Source of the DNA: a virus
IMG/VR virus record: IMGVR_UViG_3300043419_000648
Location: 1-38,781 of that record
Direction: 5' to 3' (one strand)
DNA length: 38,781 bases
A program made the translations under genes and the position numbers. The notes under the pieces are model-generated. The model did not search any database and was not told where the DNA came from. It saw nothing but the letters and a program-made list of their open reading frames with translations. This document shows, one piece after another, positions 13,116-21,383 of this stretch (position 1 is the stretch's first letter; the number at the start of each line of letters is the position of its first letter).

Positions 13116-15425
13116 TCACGATTTAAGCGCTTGTACTTCCGCTTCCAACGACTCAATCCGCGTCATCGCTTCTTGAAGCGCCTTGAGCATCTTGAGATTG
13201 ACCACCGAATACTTCACCGACTTGGTTGTCGTGCCCGCGTCCTGCCACTCAATAGTCTTAACGGGATTGCCTTCTTCGTCCACAGAGTCAACTTCGACAG
13301 TCACCATGTCTGCGGTTTCCTCCACAAGACCCGGCGATATTTCTTCAACTTCTTGGGCGATCAGGCCGATTTGTAGCGTCCCGTTGGGGTCGTCCTTGAG
13401 CGTGTACTTCTTAACAGTCAGCGCCTTAATGTCGGCCCATTGCGAGGCGGCGTCCACGATGCCCTGTTTCAGCTTAACATCGGAAATTGCGCCGTAGCTG
13501 TTATTGGTGTTCGTGACGTTTCCATTCGCCGCCACCCGGAAAACCTCCGCTGCCGTGTCGGTGCGGTTGGCAAGGTAGTGAAAGCCGTTGGTAATGTCAG
13601 GTTTAGTGGTACGGACGCAGTTGGCCGATGCGCTGGTACTCAGATTCGACACCAAAAGGGTATTGACGCCCGCGTCGGCAACGAAACTGTGCAGCGTGTC
13701 GCCAGCACCCGCCGCGAAGTTGGGCACGGCGTAAGAGCCGGTGGATGTGAACTTGCTGTAGCCCGTACCAATATGCCGCGCAGCCTCTTGCAGCGTGCCC
13801 GCGTTCTGAATTTGGACGCGGTATGCCGTGCTAGCGCCGCTCGCGCCTACTGCGTTGACTTCTTGAACGGTTGTCGAAGATGCCGAGTGCTGCGTGTAGT
13901 AGTTCGCGTTGCTGCTGTTACGAATCTCCAGCGTGTCGGCGTCAGTACGCAAGGCTGCGCCAAAGCGGCCAGAGTAGTTTTGGAGAACCGTTGCGCCAGC
14001 CGTCAGCACGCCTTGCGGCCATAGACCACGCCGCTGATCATCGGTGCCGGTGTAAACATTAGTGGTACTGACAAAGGATGGCCGCTCGGCGTTCACAACG
14101 CCCGACTTCGCGGCGGCATCAACTTGAACGCCGTGAAGTCCGCGCTGGTACAAACCGCCGTAAATGTTCACCGCAGCGGCACCCGAGCCAACGTACACCA
14201 GCGGGTTGGTGTAGGGAGGTGCCGAATTCGGGCCAGCCACATTACCGCCAACAATGTTGCAGACGCTGATCGTGTCCGTGCGGCTGCTAGTGCCATCGAC
14301 GTACAGACGAATAGCCGGCCCCGCAGGAGTAGTGCCGTCCGTCACGTTTTCAAAATACGGTTCAATAAACGTGACGGAACATCCCTTATGAATGTTGACG
14401 CCGCCGACCTTGGTGGACTCAATGGAGCAATGGTCAAATACCGTATCCATCAGGTATTCGCCCGAGGTTGTCATCACCACACCCCAATTTGACTCGCGGA
14501 AAATGCAGTCAACGAACCGCTGGGTTGTCGTTACGCTGTCCTCGTCCGTTAGCAGGACAGCTTGCGTCCCGCATCGCTGAAAGGAACACGAATCATAGGT
14601 ATTGAACATCCCAAAAGTGATCTTCAAGCCTGTCGTGAAATACTCAGCGCCGACGTTCTTGAACCGGGAATTGGCAACTTTTCTCAGGTTAATTCCAATA
14701 GCGCCGTTGTTGCCATCAACACTCTCAAAAAACAAGTTTTCGATTGAAATGCCCCAGACGTAGCCACTCTCAAGGTCGCCCTGGTCAACTGCCACGCCAC
14801 TGACGCCGCCCGCAAAACTGATCTTGGTGACGTTTTGGTTAAGGCTGCGAGGATCTGGCATTGCTAGTTGCTCACCGCACAGTTTGGAGCCTCGCCCAAT
14901 AGTCAGCGTCGAAGTGCAGTAATAGGTTCCATAGGGGAAGTAAAGCACCGCGCCGTTCTTGGTAGCGTCAATACCAGCCTGAATCGCCGCCGTATCGTCA
15001 GTCGTGCCGTCACCGACAGCGCCAAAGTCCTTCACGCTGACGACATCACGCAGCTTTGCCTGCACCGTGCGGTACGCAGCGCCTGTGCCGTCAGCAATGA
15101 ACCCGACGAGTGACGAGCCGGACGAGGACAGCAGTTCCTGCATCGACTGCGATCCCTCGCTGTAGATGTCGTCCACCGTCCAGATGTCCACATCCGTCGC
15201 AGAGGCCAGGCGCAGCTTGTACGGGCCAGTGCCGAGCCACACGTTGGCCTCGCCTCGGGAGTCGAGGATCACCGGGTTGGTGTTAACCGAGGTGCCAGCC
15301 TGGTCGGTGTACGTCACCAGCGGCGTCGTCGTGCCCGCTGCGTAGCTGTACAGCTTCCCGCCCACCAGCGGTTCACCGTTGGCGGTAAAGAATTGGATTT
15401 TGGGAACGGGGGTAAGAGCGGCCAT
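13116..15425 (-). CDS. Tailspike with pectate-lyase fold and S74 self-cleaving chaperone
   Basis: The product has 769 residues. Residues 1-95 form a beta-rich virion-binding head (KIQFFTANGEPLVGGKLYSY). The stretch VSVKDFGAVGDGTTDDTAAI near 128-147 is the classical opening of a right-handed beta-helix (pectate lyase 3 type). Serine- and threonine-rich coils run on to about 640. From about 648 an S74 peptidase domain begins (SDVKLKQGI with the Ser/Lys pair, then IGLIAQEVEEISPG) and ends in a coiled coil. S74 domains help the trimer fold and then cut themselves off. The beta-helix would bind and perhaps degrade host surface polysaccharide. Confidence 0.88.
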   Translation of the reverse strand: MAALTPVPKIQFFTANGEPLVGGKLYSYAAGTTTPLVTYTDQAGTSVNTNPVILDSRGEANVWLGTGPYKLRLASATDVDIWTVDDIYSEGSQSMQELLSSSGSSLVGFIADGTGAAYRTVQAKLRDVVSVKDFGAVGDGTTDDTAAIQAGIDATKNGAVLYFPYGTYYCTSTLTIGRGSKLCGEQLAMPDPRSLNQNVTKISFAGGVSGVAVDQGDLESGYVWGISIENLFFESVDGNNGAIGINLRKVANSRFKNVGAEYFTTGLKITFGMFNTYDSCSFQRCGTQAVLLTDEDSVTTTQRFVDCIFRESNWGVVMTTSGEYLMDTVFDHCSIESTKVGGVNIHKGCSVTFIEPYFENVTDGTTPAGPAIRLYVDGTSSRTDTISVCNIVGGNVAGPNSAPPYTNPLVYVGSGAAAVNIYGGLYQRGLHGVQVDAAAKSGVVNAERPSFVSTTNVYTGTDDQRRGLWPQGVLTAGATVLQNYSGRFGAALRTDADTLEIRNSSNANYYTQHSASSTTVQEVNAVGASGASTAYRVQIQNAGTLQEAARHIGTGYSKFTSTGSYAVPNFAAGAGDTLHSFVADAGVNTLLVSNLSTSASANCVRTTKPDITNGFHYLANRTDTAAEVFRVAANGNVTNTNNSYGAISDVKLKQGIVDAASQWADIKALTVKKYTLKDDPNGTLQIGLIAQEVEEISPGLVEETADMVTVEVDSVDEEGNPVKTIEWQDAGTTTKSVKYSVVNLKMLKALQEAMTRIESLEAEVQALKS

Positions 15426-15427
15426 GA

Positions 15428-16186
15428 TCAGTCCTGATATGCGCTGATGTTGTCAGTCACGGTCAGAATAATAGACGGAATCGCCGGAACCGGGGCGGCT
15501 GCGGCTTGAGACAGGATCTGCACGGAAGTATCGCTTACAGACCACACCAACTCAAAATAATCGCCAGCTTTAAGTTGTTCAACGTAGTTCCACGACGTTA
15601 CCAATTCGCCGTCTGTGCCCTTCAGCCGCACTTGACCGGCTGAGTTGGAAACGTCTGTGCCGTTGATCCGTAGCCAGAGGAAGATTAGATGACTGCCGCC
15701 ACTGGTGTTGTCCAACTGTGCGCTGAACTGCATGTTGTACACGCCGTTTTGCGCCACATAGATCCGCGACGCGGGCGAGCCGATATAGACGCCGTTCGAC
15801 AGGTTTGTCGAGTTGAACGTCAAGGCGTAGGCGGTGTTGATGGCCGCTGCCGTTTGCGTGGTGGTGTCGTAGAACGTCCCGTAGGGGCGGTTGTGTAGAT
15901 GCGGCGTAATGGATGGGGCCAGAGCCAGCGCCTCGACCTGCTTGCTCAGTTCATCCAACTGCGATTGCGTCAGGCTCAGAAGTTGAGCCTGCTGTGCAGA
16001 GGCAGCAATATCGGCAGCGGCGTCTGTGGTGGTCGGGCCTAACTGAAGATCCTCGATGGAGAAATCAGTCGTGCCGACCTTGGTGAACAAATCGAAGAAG
16101 AACCGATACCACTCGCGTGAGATCAGCCCGGTGCGCGAGTCGGTAATCGGCACCCGTGGCGGGATGATCTCAAGGATGTTAGGCAC
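15428..16186 (-). CDS. Tail fibre-like protein with C1q/TNF-like jelly-roll domain, 252 aa
   Basis: The N-terminal part (about 20-40, SREWYRFFFDLFTKVG) is a motif seen at the head-attached end of small phage fibres. Residues 60-95 form a glutamine-rich coiled coil (SAQQAQLLSLTQSQLDELSK). The C-terminal 150 residues are a jelly-roll-like domain (GVYNMQFSAQLDNTSGGSH, then FLWLRINGTDVSNS, then DYFELVWSVSD), as in C1q-like receptor-binding tips. It would add a second type of receptor contact beside the tailspikes. It overlaps the gp10-like gene by eight bases. Confidence 0.68.
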   Translation of the reverse strand: MPNILEIIPPRVPITDSRTGLISREWYRFFFDLFTKVGTTDFSIEDLQLGPTTTDAAADIAASAQQAQLLSLTQSQLDELSKQVEALALAPSITPHLHNRPYGTFYDTTTQTAAAINTAYALTFNSTNLSNGVYIGSPASRIYVAQNGVYNMQFSAQLDNTSGGSHLIFLWLRINGTDVSNSAGQVRLKGTDGELVTSWNYVEQLKAGDYFELVWSVSDTSVQILSQAAAAPVPAIPSIILTVTDNISAYQD

Positions 16187-17678
16187 GGGTCGGACTCAGG
16201 ATAAGTTCCGCGCCCATGATGGCGATCTTCACCGGGTCCGTACCGCTGACCTCGTACACCCGGTCGCGCAGCTTGAGCGTCATGCCCAGCCGCCGCCAGA
16301 ACACCCGCTGACTGTACTCGCCCACCTTGCCGAGCGGTGCCCAGTGTTCGTTGCTCCAGGTGTGACCGCCATCGTCACTCCAGCGCAGCATCACACGAGG
16401 GTCAACACCGGCGTCGGTGGAGCTTTCCAGATCCAACGGCTCACCAGACTCGGTGGTCAGGATGTCGCCGTTCTCAGCGAGCAGCACGCCAAAGACGCCT
16501 GCCGCACCGACGCCCGTCTCGCAGTCGAGTTGCAGCGTGTGGTGCGCGGTGCGCTTGAGGTTGTTCTGGCCGGTGGGCAGCGCCCGCCACGAGCGCAGCC
16601 ACTTCTGAATCTGACCGTTGTCCGAGTACACCGTCGGGTCGAAGGTGTACAGGTTGCCGTTTTCGTAGTCGCCAACGAAGATTTCGTTGTTGAAGTTCAT
16701 CTGGCAGTTGCTGCGGTGCCTGGTGAACTGACCATCGGTGAACCCGGCACGCTCATGCCACGCGCCCGTGGAGACGTCGTAGACCCATGTCTTGTCGGCG
16801 GTGGGGAACGACAGAACGTAGAAGCTGTGGCCGTCCTGCTGGTAGGTATACCCGATGGTCTTGTTCAGATCCGGATAGGACTGGATCTGCCATTCGATTG
16901 CGTGCGTGCTGACGCGCTTGCCGGTGTAGCCCTCGGCGCGGTAGACGATGCCGTTACCACGGGAGTCGGTTCCAAGCCAGAAGATGCCGTTGTCGAGCTT
17001 GGCGACGCTGTGCGTGGCCGCACATCCAATCTCGTTAAATGCGCCCTGCACCCGCTGCAACGGAAAATCAGTCAACCCCGCGTTGACCCATACCTCGACC
17101 GAGTTAGGCCCAAAGAGCCATACCTCGCGGTGGTCAACGATCATGCCGGTCAAATTGTCGGGTGAACCGTCTACGGTGGAAAAGTCCGACGGATCAATTG
17201 ATGTGCCGTCAAAGAACTGCGTAACCCATATGTTTTGGCTGTTCGGCTCAATGAATACGAAGTAATTGTCAAGGAAACCGACTACATCCGCGCCGGGGAA
17301 ATCCGGGTCGGTAATCTGGCTAAATACGTTTGTGTTGGCGTTGTAGATGTAGCTTGGCCCGTGGCAGGCGACAAACAACTGGATGCCGTTGTCGGCCATG
17401 CTGACCGCGCCCGTGCCGCTGACGTTGCCCAGAAACGTGATGTTGTAGGACGAGTCGAGCTTGTACAGTTCCGTGCCGCTGACGACGTAGGCGTAGCCTT
17501 TGAACGTCCACAGGCCACGGATCGGCCCGGTGCCCACTTCGCGGACGAACTGCAGGCCGGGGCAGCGCTGCAGGAAGGCAGGCTCTTTACCTGCTTCCGG
17601 GACAATTTCTGGAAACAGGTTGATCATTCTGTTGTCCGCAGCATTGACGCTGCGGGCGGTATAGGCACTTCCAAGCAC
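16179..17678 (-). CDS. P22 gp10-like packaged-DNA stabilisation / tail protein
   Basis: The 499-residue product has the family opening SAYTARSVNAADNRMINLFPE, then repeated beta-propeller-like blades (YAYVVSGTELYKLDSS; GIFWLGTDSRGNGIVYRAEGY; TWVYDVSTGAWHERAGF). P22 gp10 plugs the portal-tail tube after packaging and is about this long. The first ordinary start is GTG 17678-17676, but AGGAG at 17697-17701 lies 18 bases away. The well-spaced codon is ATC at 17690, so the start is odd (see findings). An endonuclease gene on the other strand lies directly upstream. Confidence 0.82.
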   Translation of the reverse strand: MLGSAYTARSVNAADNRMINLFPEIVPEAGKEPAFLQRCPGLQFVREVGTGPIRGLWTFKGYAYVVSGTELYKLDSSYNITFLGNVSGTGAVSMADNGIQLFVACHGPSYIYNANTNVFSQITDPDFPGADVVGFLDNYFVFIEPNSQNIWVTQFFDGTSIDPSDFSTVDGSPDNLTGMIVDHREVWLFGPNSVEVWVNAGLTDFPLQRVQGAFNEIGCAATHSVAKLDNGIFWLGTDSRGNGIVYRAEGYTGKRVSTHAIEWQIQSYPDLNKTIGYTYQQDGHSFYVLSFPTADKTWVYDVSTGAWHERAGFTDGQFTRHRSNCQMNFNNEIFVGDYENGNLYTFDPTVYSDNGQIQKWLRSWRALPTGQNNLKRTAHHTLQLDCETGVGAAGVFGVLLAENGDILTTESGEPLDLESSTDAGVDPRVMLRWSDDGGHTWSNEHWAPLGKVGEYSQRVFWRRLGMTLKLRDRVYEVSGTDPVKIAIMGAELILSPTRA

Positions 17679-17691
17679 GGGGGTCTTGATG

Positions 17692-17697
17692 ATATAC
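17692..17697 (+). promoter_or_regulatory. Possible -10 box for the endonuclease gene
   Basis: ATATAC/TATACT at about 17692-17698 matches the sigma-70 -10 consensus at five of six positions. It lies 29 bases upstream of the endonuclease ATG at 17727. The -35 side (around 17670) is poor. It overlaps the leader of the divergent gp10-like gene, so expression of the two could interfere. Confidence 0.3.
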
Positions 17698-17726
17698 TCC
17701 TGTTTTCAACTGCCGGGGGTATTCAC

Positions 17727-18356
17727 ATGGCGACTTGGAAGCCCGTGTACGGATTTGAGGATTCTTACGAAATCAGCAGCGAAGGTCAAGTGCGTAGCCT
17801 TCGCCCTGTCAACCTGTCGCAAAGAACGCTTTCGGATGATCAAGTAGAGTTGATCAAGCGAATGACGCAAGAAGGTTTTAGCTCCAGAAAAATTGCGCCA
17901 GTGGTAGGCGTTAGCCAACCGATTGTAAGCAAGATTCTTAGGGGCGCGGCGTACAAACCGGCCAAAAGAAATATTTTGATGCCTGCTTGCCGAAGGGATG
18001 GCTATTTGTTCGTTACGTTGTCCGTGAACGGAAAGCACTCGCACAAAACTGTTCATGGCATGGTCGCGGAGGCGTTCATAGGCCACCGTCCGCCTAATTG
18101 CCATGTCAACCATAAAGACGGCAACAAGCACAACAACAAGGCAGAAAATCTGGAGTATGTATCCAGAAAAGGGAACGCAATACATGCCTTGTATGAGTTG
18201 GGCAAAGCTAAAAAATTGACTGTTGATCAAGCCAAAGACATTTGGTACGCGAAGCAAAACGGGGAAAAACGCGCAGATGTCGCTGCCAAGCACGGCGTGT
18301 CCATCCATATGGTCAGCGCCATATGGATGGGAAAATCGTGGTGGCATGCTCGTTAG
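17727..18356 (+). CDS. HNH homing-type endonuclease, NUMOD4 with two helix-turn-helix modules
   Basis: The ATG at 17727 opens a 209-residue frame on the plus strand inside an otherwise minus-strand operon. Residues 3-26 are a NUMOD4 motif (TWKPVYGFEDSYEIS). Residues 33-73 are a resolvase-like helix-turn-helix (SDDQVELIKRMTQEG, then IAPVVGVSQPIVSKIL). Residues 108-146 are the HNH core, with H110, then NCHVNHKDGNKHNNKAENLEY. Residues 164-206 are a second helix-turn-helix (LTVDQAKDIW, then AAKHGVSIHMVSAIW). Most relatives have only one such helix-turn-helix. It lies between the gp10-like gene and a small membrane protein gene, two bases from the latter's stop. Confidence 0.9.
   Translation: MATWKPVYGFEDSYEISSEGQVRSLRPVNLSQRTLSDDQVELIKRMTQEGFSSRKIAPVVGVSQPIVSKILRGAAYKPAKRNILMPACRRDGYLFVTLSVNGKHSHKTVHGMVAEAFIGHRPPNCHVNHKDGNKHNNKAENLEYVSRKGNAIHALYELGKAKKLTVDQAKDIWYAKQNGEKRADVAAKHGVSIHMVSAIWMGKSWWHAR
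18302..18331 (+). repeat. Perfect 12-bp inverted repeat near the end of the endonuclease gene
   Basis: CCATCCATATGG (18302-18313) and CCATATGGATGG (18320-18331) are perfect inverted repeats around TCAGCG. They lie inside the codons for the recognition helix of the C-terminal helix-turn-helix, 25 bases before the stop. No T run follows on either strand, so it is not a simple terminator. A strong RNA hairpin or a dimeric protein-binding site is possible. Confidence 0.75.
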
Positions 18357-18358
18357 CT

Positions 18359-18565
18359 TCACTTCTCGTCCAGAGGTTTGCTGGTCACCCAGCGCAGGAG
18401 CCAGAAGGCGACGCCGATGCCCGACAGCGCCAAGCCGGAATAGTCAGCAGGCACGACACTTGCCAGCAGGCCAGGAGCCAACTGCTCAAGGACTCCAATG
18501 ACCGCGACGACAATGGCCGCGTTGCTGGTCTTGGAGTACAGGGAGCCTTTGAGTTTATTGAGCAT
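18359..18565 (-). CDS. Small two-helix membrane protein, possible second holin (68 aa)
   Basis: The N-terminus is short and basic (MLNKLKGSLYSKTSN). Two hydrophobic segments follow, about 15-38 (NAAIVVAVIGVLEQLAPGLL) and 44-62 (SGLALSGIGVAFWLLRWV), and then a charged tail (TSKPLDEK). That layout is typical of class II-like phage holins. It lies between a tailspike gene and the gp10-like gene, far from the endolysin, so it could also be a virion membrane protein. The gene is minus strand and its stop abuts the end of the inserted endonuclease gene. Confidence 0.55.
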   Translation of the reverse strand: MLNKLKGSLYSKTSNAAIVVAVIGVLEQLAPGLLASVVPADYSGLALSGIGVAFWLLRWVTSKPLDEK

Positions 18566-18591
18566 GATGGTTAGACAACAATTTAACGTGA

Positions 18592-20136
18592 TTACACCGG
18601 GCCTCTACGCACACGCCAAGCCACGCCAGCATTTGCTGTGGTGGCTGCAGTAAAACCGACGTTGATGTTTGTTGCGTCTACGCTGTTGATGTACGGGTTT
18701 CTTGCAGCAGATTCTGCATTTGATGGAGTCAAAACAACGTCACTTTTTGTGGGTGTGTAAGACATCCCATGCGCCACATTAAATGTCGATATACCAGAAC
18801 CAACAACAGCTTCACCACGCCCCTCAGTAACCAAACCAATGTTTTCGTTTACCCTGCAAACTGCGGTGACATTCATTGCGGAAATTGTCGTGGCGTTAGA
18901 AAACAAATTTTGATTTATTATTACGCCGGAATCCGTTGCCCCAAGCGTGTTGTAAACGGGGGCAACACCAAACCCGGTTCTTTGGGCAAAAGTGTTCCCT
19001 GTAATTTCTAACTTAGTTGACGCTAATGAAAAATTGACCCCGTATCGCGTGTAAAACGAAATGCTGTTGTTTGCAATTACGCAGTTATCTGGCGAATTTG
19101 TGCCATCCAGAAGAATACAGTCGTATGTGCTCCCACCGTCGTAGTGACCTGTAAAGGTGTTGTTTACAACGAAAATCTTTTCAGAGTAGGCGGGAGCAGT
19201 TCCAGCTGCGTCATAAGTGATCCAAAGCGCCGCAGTTGCCCCTAGCGATCCAATGTAATTATTACTGATGTTGGCGCGGTCTTGGCTTCCAAGTTTAATC
19301 GACTGATTGTTGTAGTCAATCGTGCTGCCCTCAATCACTAACCAATCGCAGCCAACAACCTCGACGCCTTTATCCCAACCAAGTATCTCGCAGTCACGGA
19401 TAATAAGACCCGCGTCTGTACCGTTTCCGGTTCCTGGGTAGTAAATTCCGCGCCCAACATAGCCGCTACCTTTGAACGTGCAAAGATTGACGAATGGTGA
19501 AACTGTATCTTTGAAGTAAATGCCGTTTCCTGAGCTTGTATTACGGAAAAAGCAGTTAAGAATGCGCGGATTACGCCCCCCGTTTATATAAACTCCGTAG
19601 ACGCCGCTGTTCATGTTAAACGAGCATCCGATAATATCTAGTTCGTCCTGCGACGAGTTTTGAACGGTAGCTGTTTGATTGACGCCAGCCCCACTTCCAG
19701 TAAACGACAAGCCATCTACAACCAATTTGTTGCCGTGGTCGGTTTTGTAAATCGCGCCTGTTGCACCGGTGCAGTTTAGCGTCGCGCCATAACCGAGAAA
19801 AGTTACTGCTTTACCGGTGGCGTTAATGCCGCTAACCTTATAGGTGCCTGGCGGAAAACAAATGCAATCGTTTGCCGACACCGCAGCAAATGCAGCCTGA
19901 ATCGCCGCAGTGTCATCGGTCACCCCATCACCAACAGCGCCGAAGTCCTTGACGCTCACGGTATCGCGCATCTTGGCCTGGGCGGTGCGGGTGACTGCGC
20001 CGGTGCCTGCTTGGAGGAACCCAAGCTGATTGATCGCGGCCTTCTTCGTAACGCCGCCCTGCACCACCGGAATGACATCAGTCGATGCAACCGGGGATGT
20101 TGCCGCTGGCAGGTTGGAGATCTTGACGTTAGCCAT
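18592..20136 (-). CDS. Second tailspike, pectate-lyase beta-helix without S74 domain (514 aa)
   Basis: The N-terminus (about 1-60) is an adaptor (VKISNLPAATSPVASTDVIP). It leads into RTAQAKMRDTVSVKDFGAVG and the rest of the pectate-lyase opening, very close to the other spike at 13116-15425. Residues 100-420 are beta-helix repeats with stacked asparagines (LNCFFRNTSSGNGIYF, LEITGNTFAQRTGFG). A small C-terminal domain follows (YTPTKSDVVLTPSNAE), similar to trimerising tips, and no S74 domain is present. The beta-helix part looks more AT-rich than neighbouring genes, suggesting a recently acquired receptor-binding module. It would bind or cut host polysaccharide. Confidence 0.85.
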   Translation of the reverse strand: MANVKISNLPAATSPVASTDVIPVVQGGVTKKAAINQLGFLQAGTGAVTRTAQAKMRDTVSVKDFGAVGDGVTDDTAAIQAAFAAVSANDCICFPPGTYKVSGINATGKAVTFLGYGATLNCTGATGAIYKTDHGNKLVVDGLSFTGSGAGVNQTATVQNSSQDELDIIGCSFNMNSGVYGVYINGGRNPRILNCFFRNTSSGNGIYFKDTVSPFVNLCTFKGSGYVGRGIYYPGTGNGTDAGLIIRDCEILGWDKGVEVVGCDWLVIEGSTIDYNNQSIKLGSQDRANISNNYIGSLGATAALWITYDAAGTAPAYSEKIFVVNNTFTGHYDGGSTYDCILLDGTNSPDNCVIANNSISFYTRYGVNFSLASTKLEITGNTFAQRTGFGVAPVYNTLGATDSGVIINQNLFSNATTISAMNVTAVCRVNENIGLVTEGRGEAVVGSGISTFNVAHGMSYTPTKSDVVLTPSNAESAARNPYINSVDATNINVGFTAATTANAGVAWRVRRGPV

Positions 20137-20849
20137 TACATATTGCCTGCATAGACGTTGAAACGCTGGCGAGTTGCCACGAGCGAGTACGGCAGGCTCA
20201 TCACATCGTCAGGGTTGTTGATGCGCTTCAGATTGCGCTTGCTGGTCATGGCGATCCGCTGCACCTGGGGCGACGGCTCGACGCCGAACTCCGGTGCGAT
20301 TTCCATCGCCAGGTTGTAGGCAAACGCCCGCAGATACCCCGGCGGGAAAGCCAGCGTAGTCGCCAGCGTCGCAGGGTTGGTCAGTTCATCAACCGACACG
20401 AAATGCCACTCCAGCAACCGCGTGGGCACTGGATAAATGTACATCTCAACGTCGGGGTAGGTCATGTTGATCCACAGCACTTGCGGGTACGTCGAGGTCA
20501 CGGTCTTGACCGCGATCCCGTCGTACTGTTGCTGGTTGATGATCTTGATGCCGTAGCTGACGTTGTTGCTTGGGTCGCGGAAGTACGTCGCGTCGTCGAG
20601 CAGGATGGGCCGGTTGCCCACGAAGTCGCCGGATGGCCCTAGCGTGCGGCTGCGGACACTGGCAGGCCAACTAAAGACCTGATCCTGCGTGGAGAACACC
20701 GAGAGTCGCTCCGTGTTCCACGAGTCCACCATCTGGTTCAGAGCGGCAAGCGCGTCTTGCGATACCGCAGCAGAAGGAGTTTCACCCTCTGCTAAAACGC
20801 CCAGCAAGCGCAAGGCGCGATTGATCTGCTCACCCGCCGTGGTCGGCAT
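20136..20849 (-). CDS. P22 gp4-like head-to-tail adaptor (tail accessory factor)
   Basis: This 237-residue protein opens with TAGEQINRALRLLGVLAEGETP and SQDALAALNQMVDSWNTERL, the hallmark of the P22 gp4 family. A middle beta part (VSYGIKIINQQQYDGIAV) and a C-terminal helix (LRAFAYNLAMEIAPEFGVEP) also fit. gp4 forms a ring below the portal, closes the packed head and provides the site for the tail. It overlaps the second tailspike gene by one base and follows the coat protein group, as in P22-like operons. Confidence 0.85.
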   Translation of the reverse strand: MPTTAGEQINRALRLLGVLAEGETPSAAVSQDALAALNQMVDSWNTERLSVFSTQDQVFSWPASVRSRTLGPSGDFVGNRPILLDDATYFRDPSNNVSYGIKIINQQQYDGIAVKTVTSTYPQVLWINMTYPDVEMYIYPVPTRLLEWHFVSVDELTNPATLATTLAFPPGYLRAFAYNLAMEIAPEFGVEPSPQVQRIAMTSKRNLKRINNPDDVMSLPYSLVATRQRFNVYAGNM

Positions 20850-21012
20850 GTTCGGGTTCCTTTCGAGGACGGCTGCGTTTACGCAACTCGTTCACAGGTT
20901 CTTCACCCGGAGTATACCGCTCCCAGCCATGCTGCTCATCGTAATCCGCCTCCATGTCCAAAGACGCGATCTTGACCCCGTGACGGGGATGACGAAGGTA
21001 GATGAGCGGCAT
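20830..21012 (-). CDS. Conserved small head-region protein (60 aa)
   Basis: The ATG is 21012-21010; a TTG four codons upstream is an alternative. The pattern PLIYLRHPRHGVKIASLDME followed by EYDEQHGWERYTP-like residues is common in P22-like and related phages between coat and gp4 genes. The C-terminal third is very basic (ELRKRSRPRKEPEHADH). The role is unknown; position and charge fit a minor head or DNA-contacting protein. It overlaps the gp4-like gene by 20 bases. Confidence 0.68.
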   Translation of the reverse strand: MPLIYLRHPRHGVKIASLDMEADYDEQHGWERYTPGEEPVNELRKRSRPRKEPEHADHGG

Positions 21013-21024
21013 GGTGGGTATCAA

Positions 21025-21366
21025 TCAAGCAGCGGTCGTAACATTGGTCCAAGTCGTCGAACCGTTTGTATTCACATACAGACGAGTCGAAGTCGAAGAA
21101 CCATCGGTACGAATGTACAGCGAGCCTTGAGCAGCCGACACCGTAGGAGCACCAGAGCCAACATAAATGCCCAGACCTGCGGTGCTAGTCGCCAGAAACG
21201 CCGAAGCGCCGCCAGCAACAACAGCCACACCACTGTCAGCAGTGACGTTGCCCGTGGCCGCAACAGAAGCCGCAGCAACCGACCCGGCGCTAACAGCACC
21301 AGTGACCGACACGCTCTCAAACTCGGGGTCGCTGAACGCGACGCCTACAGCCTTTGTATTAGGCAT
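21025..21366 (-). CDS. Small Ala/Val/Ser-rich virion protein (113 aa)
   Basis: The product is low in complexity: FESVSVTGAVSAGSVAAASV and similar strands, then a C-terminal module with LYIRTDGSSTSTRLYVNTNG and STTWTNV. This C-terminal module resembles the short repeats at the ends of phage fibre and decoration proteins. It lies two genes downstream of the coat gene, so it may decorate the capsid. Its start carries a GAAAGGAT ribosome site just behind an intergenic hairpin. Confidence 0.6.
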   Translation of the reverse strand: MPNTKAVGVAFSDPEFESVSVTGAVSAGSVAAASVAATGNVTADSGVAVVAGGASAFLATSTAGLGIYVGSGAPTVSAAQGSLYIRTDGSSTSTRLYVNTNGSTTWTNVTTAA

Positions 21367-21383
21367 GATCTATCCTTTCAAAT

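Noticed and set aside
17678-18362. Group I intron or intein carrying the HNH gene
   Set aside because: The endonuclease lies between complete genes on the opposite strand. Neither the gp10-like nor the membrane-protein frame resumes on the far side, so nothing is spliced.
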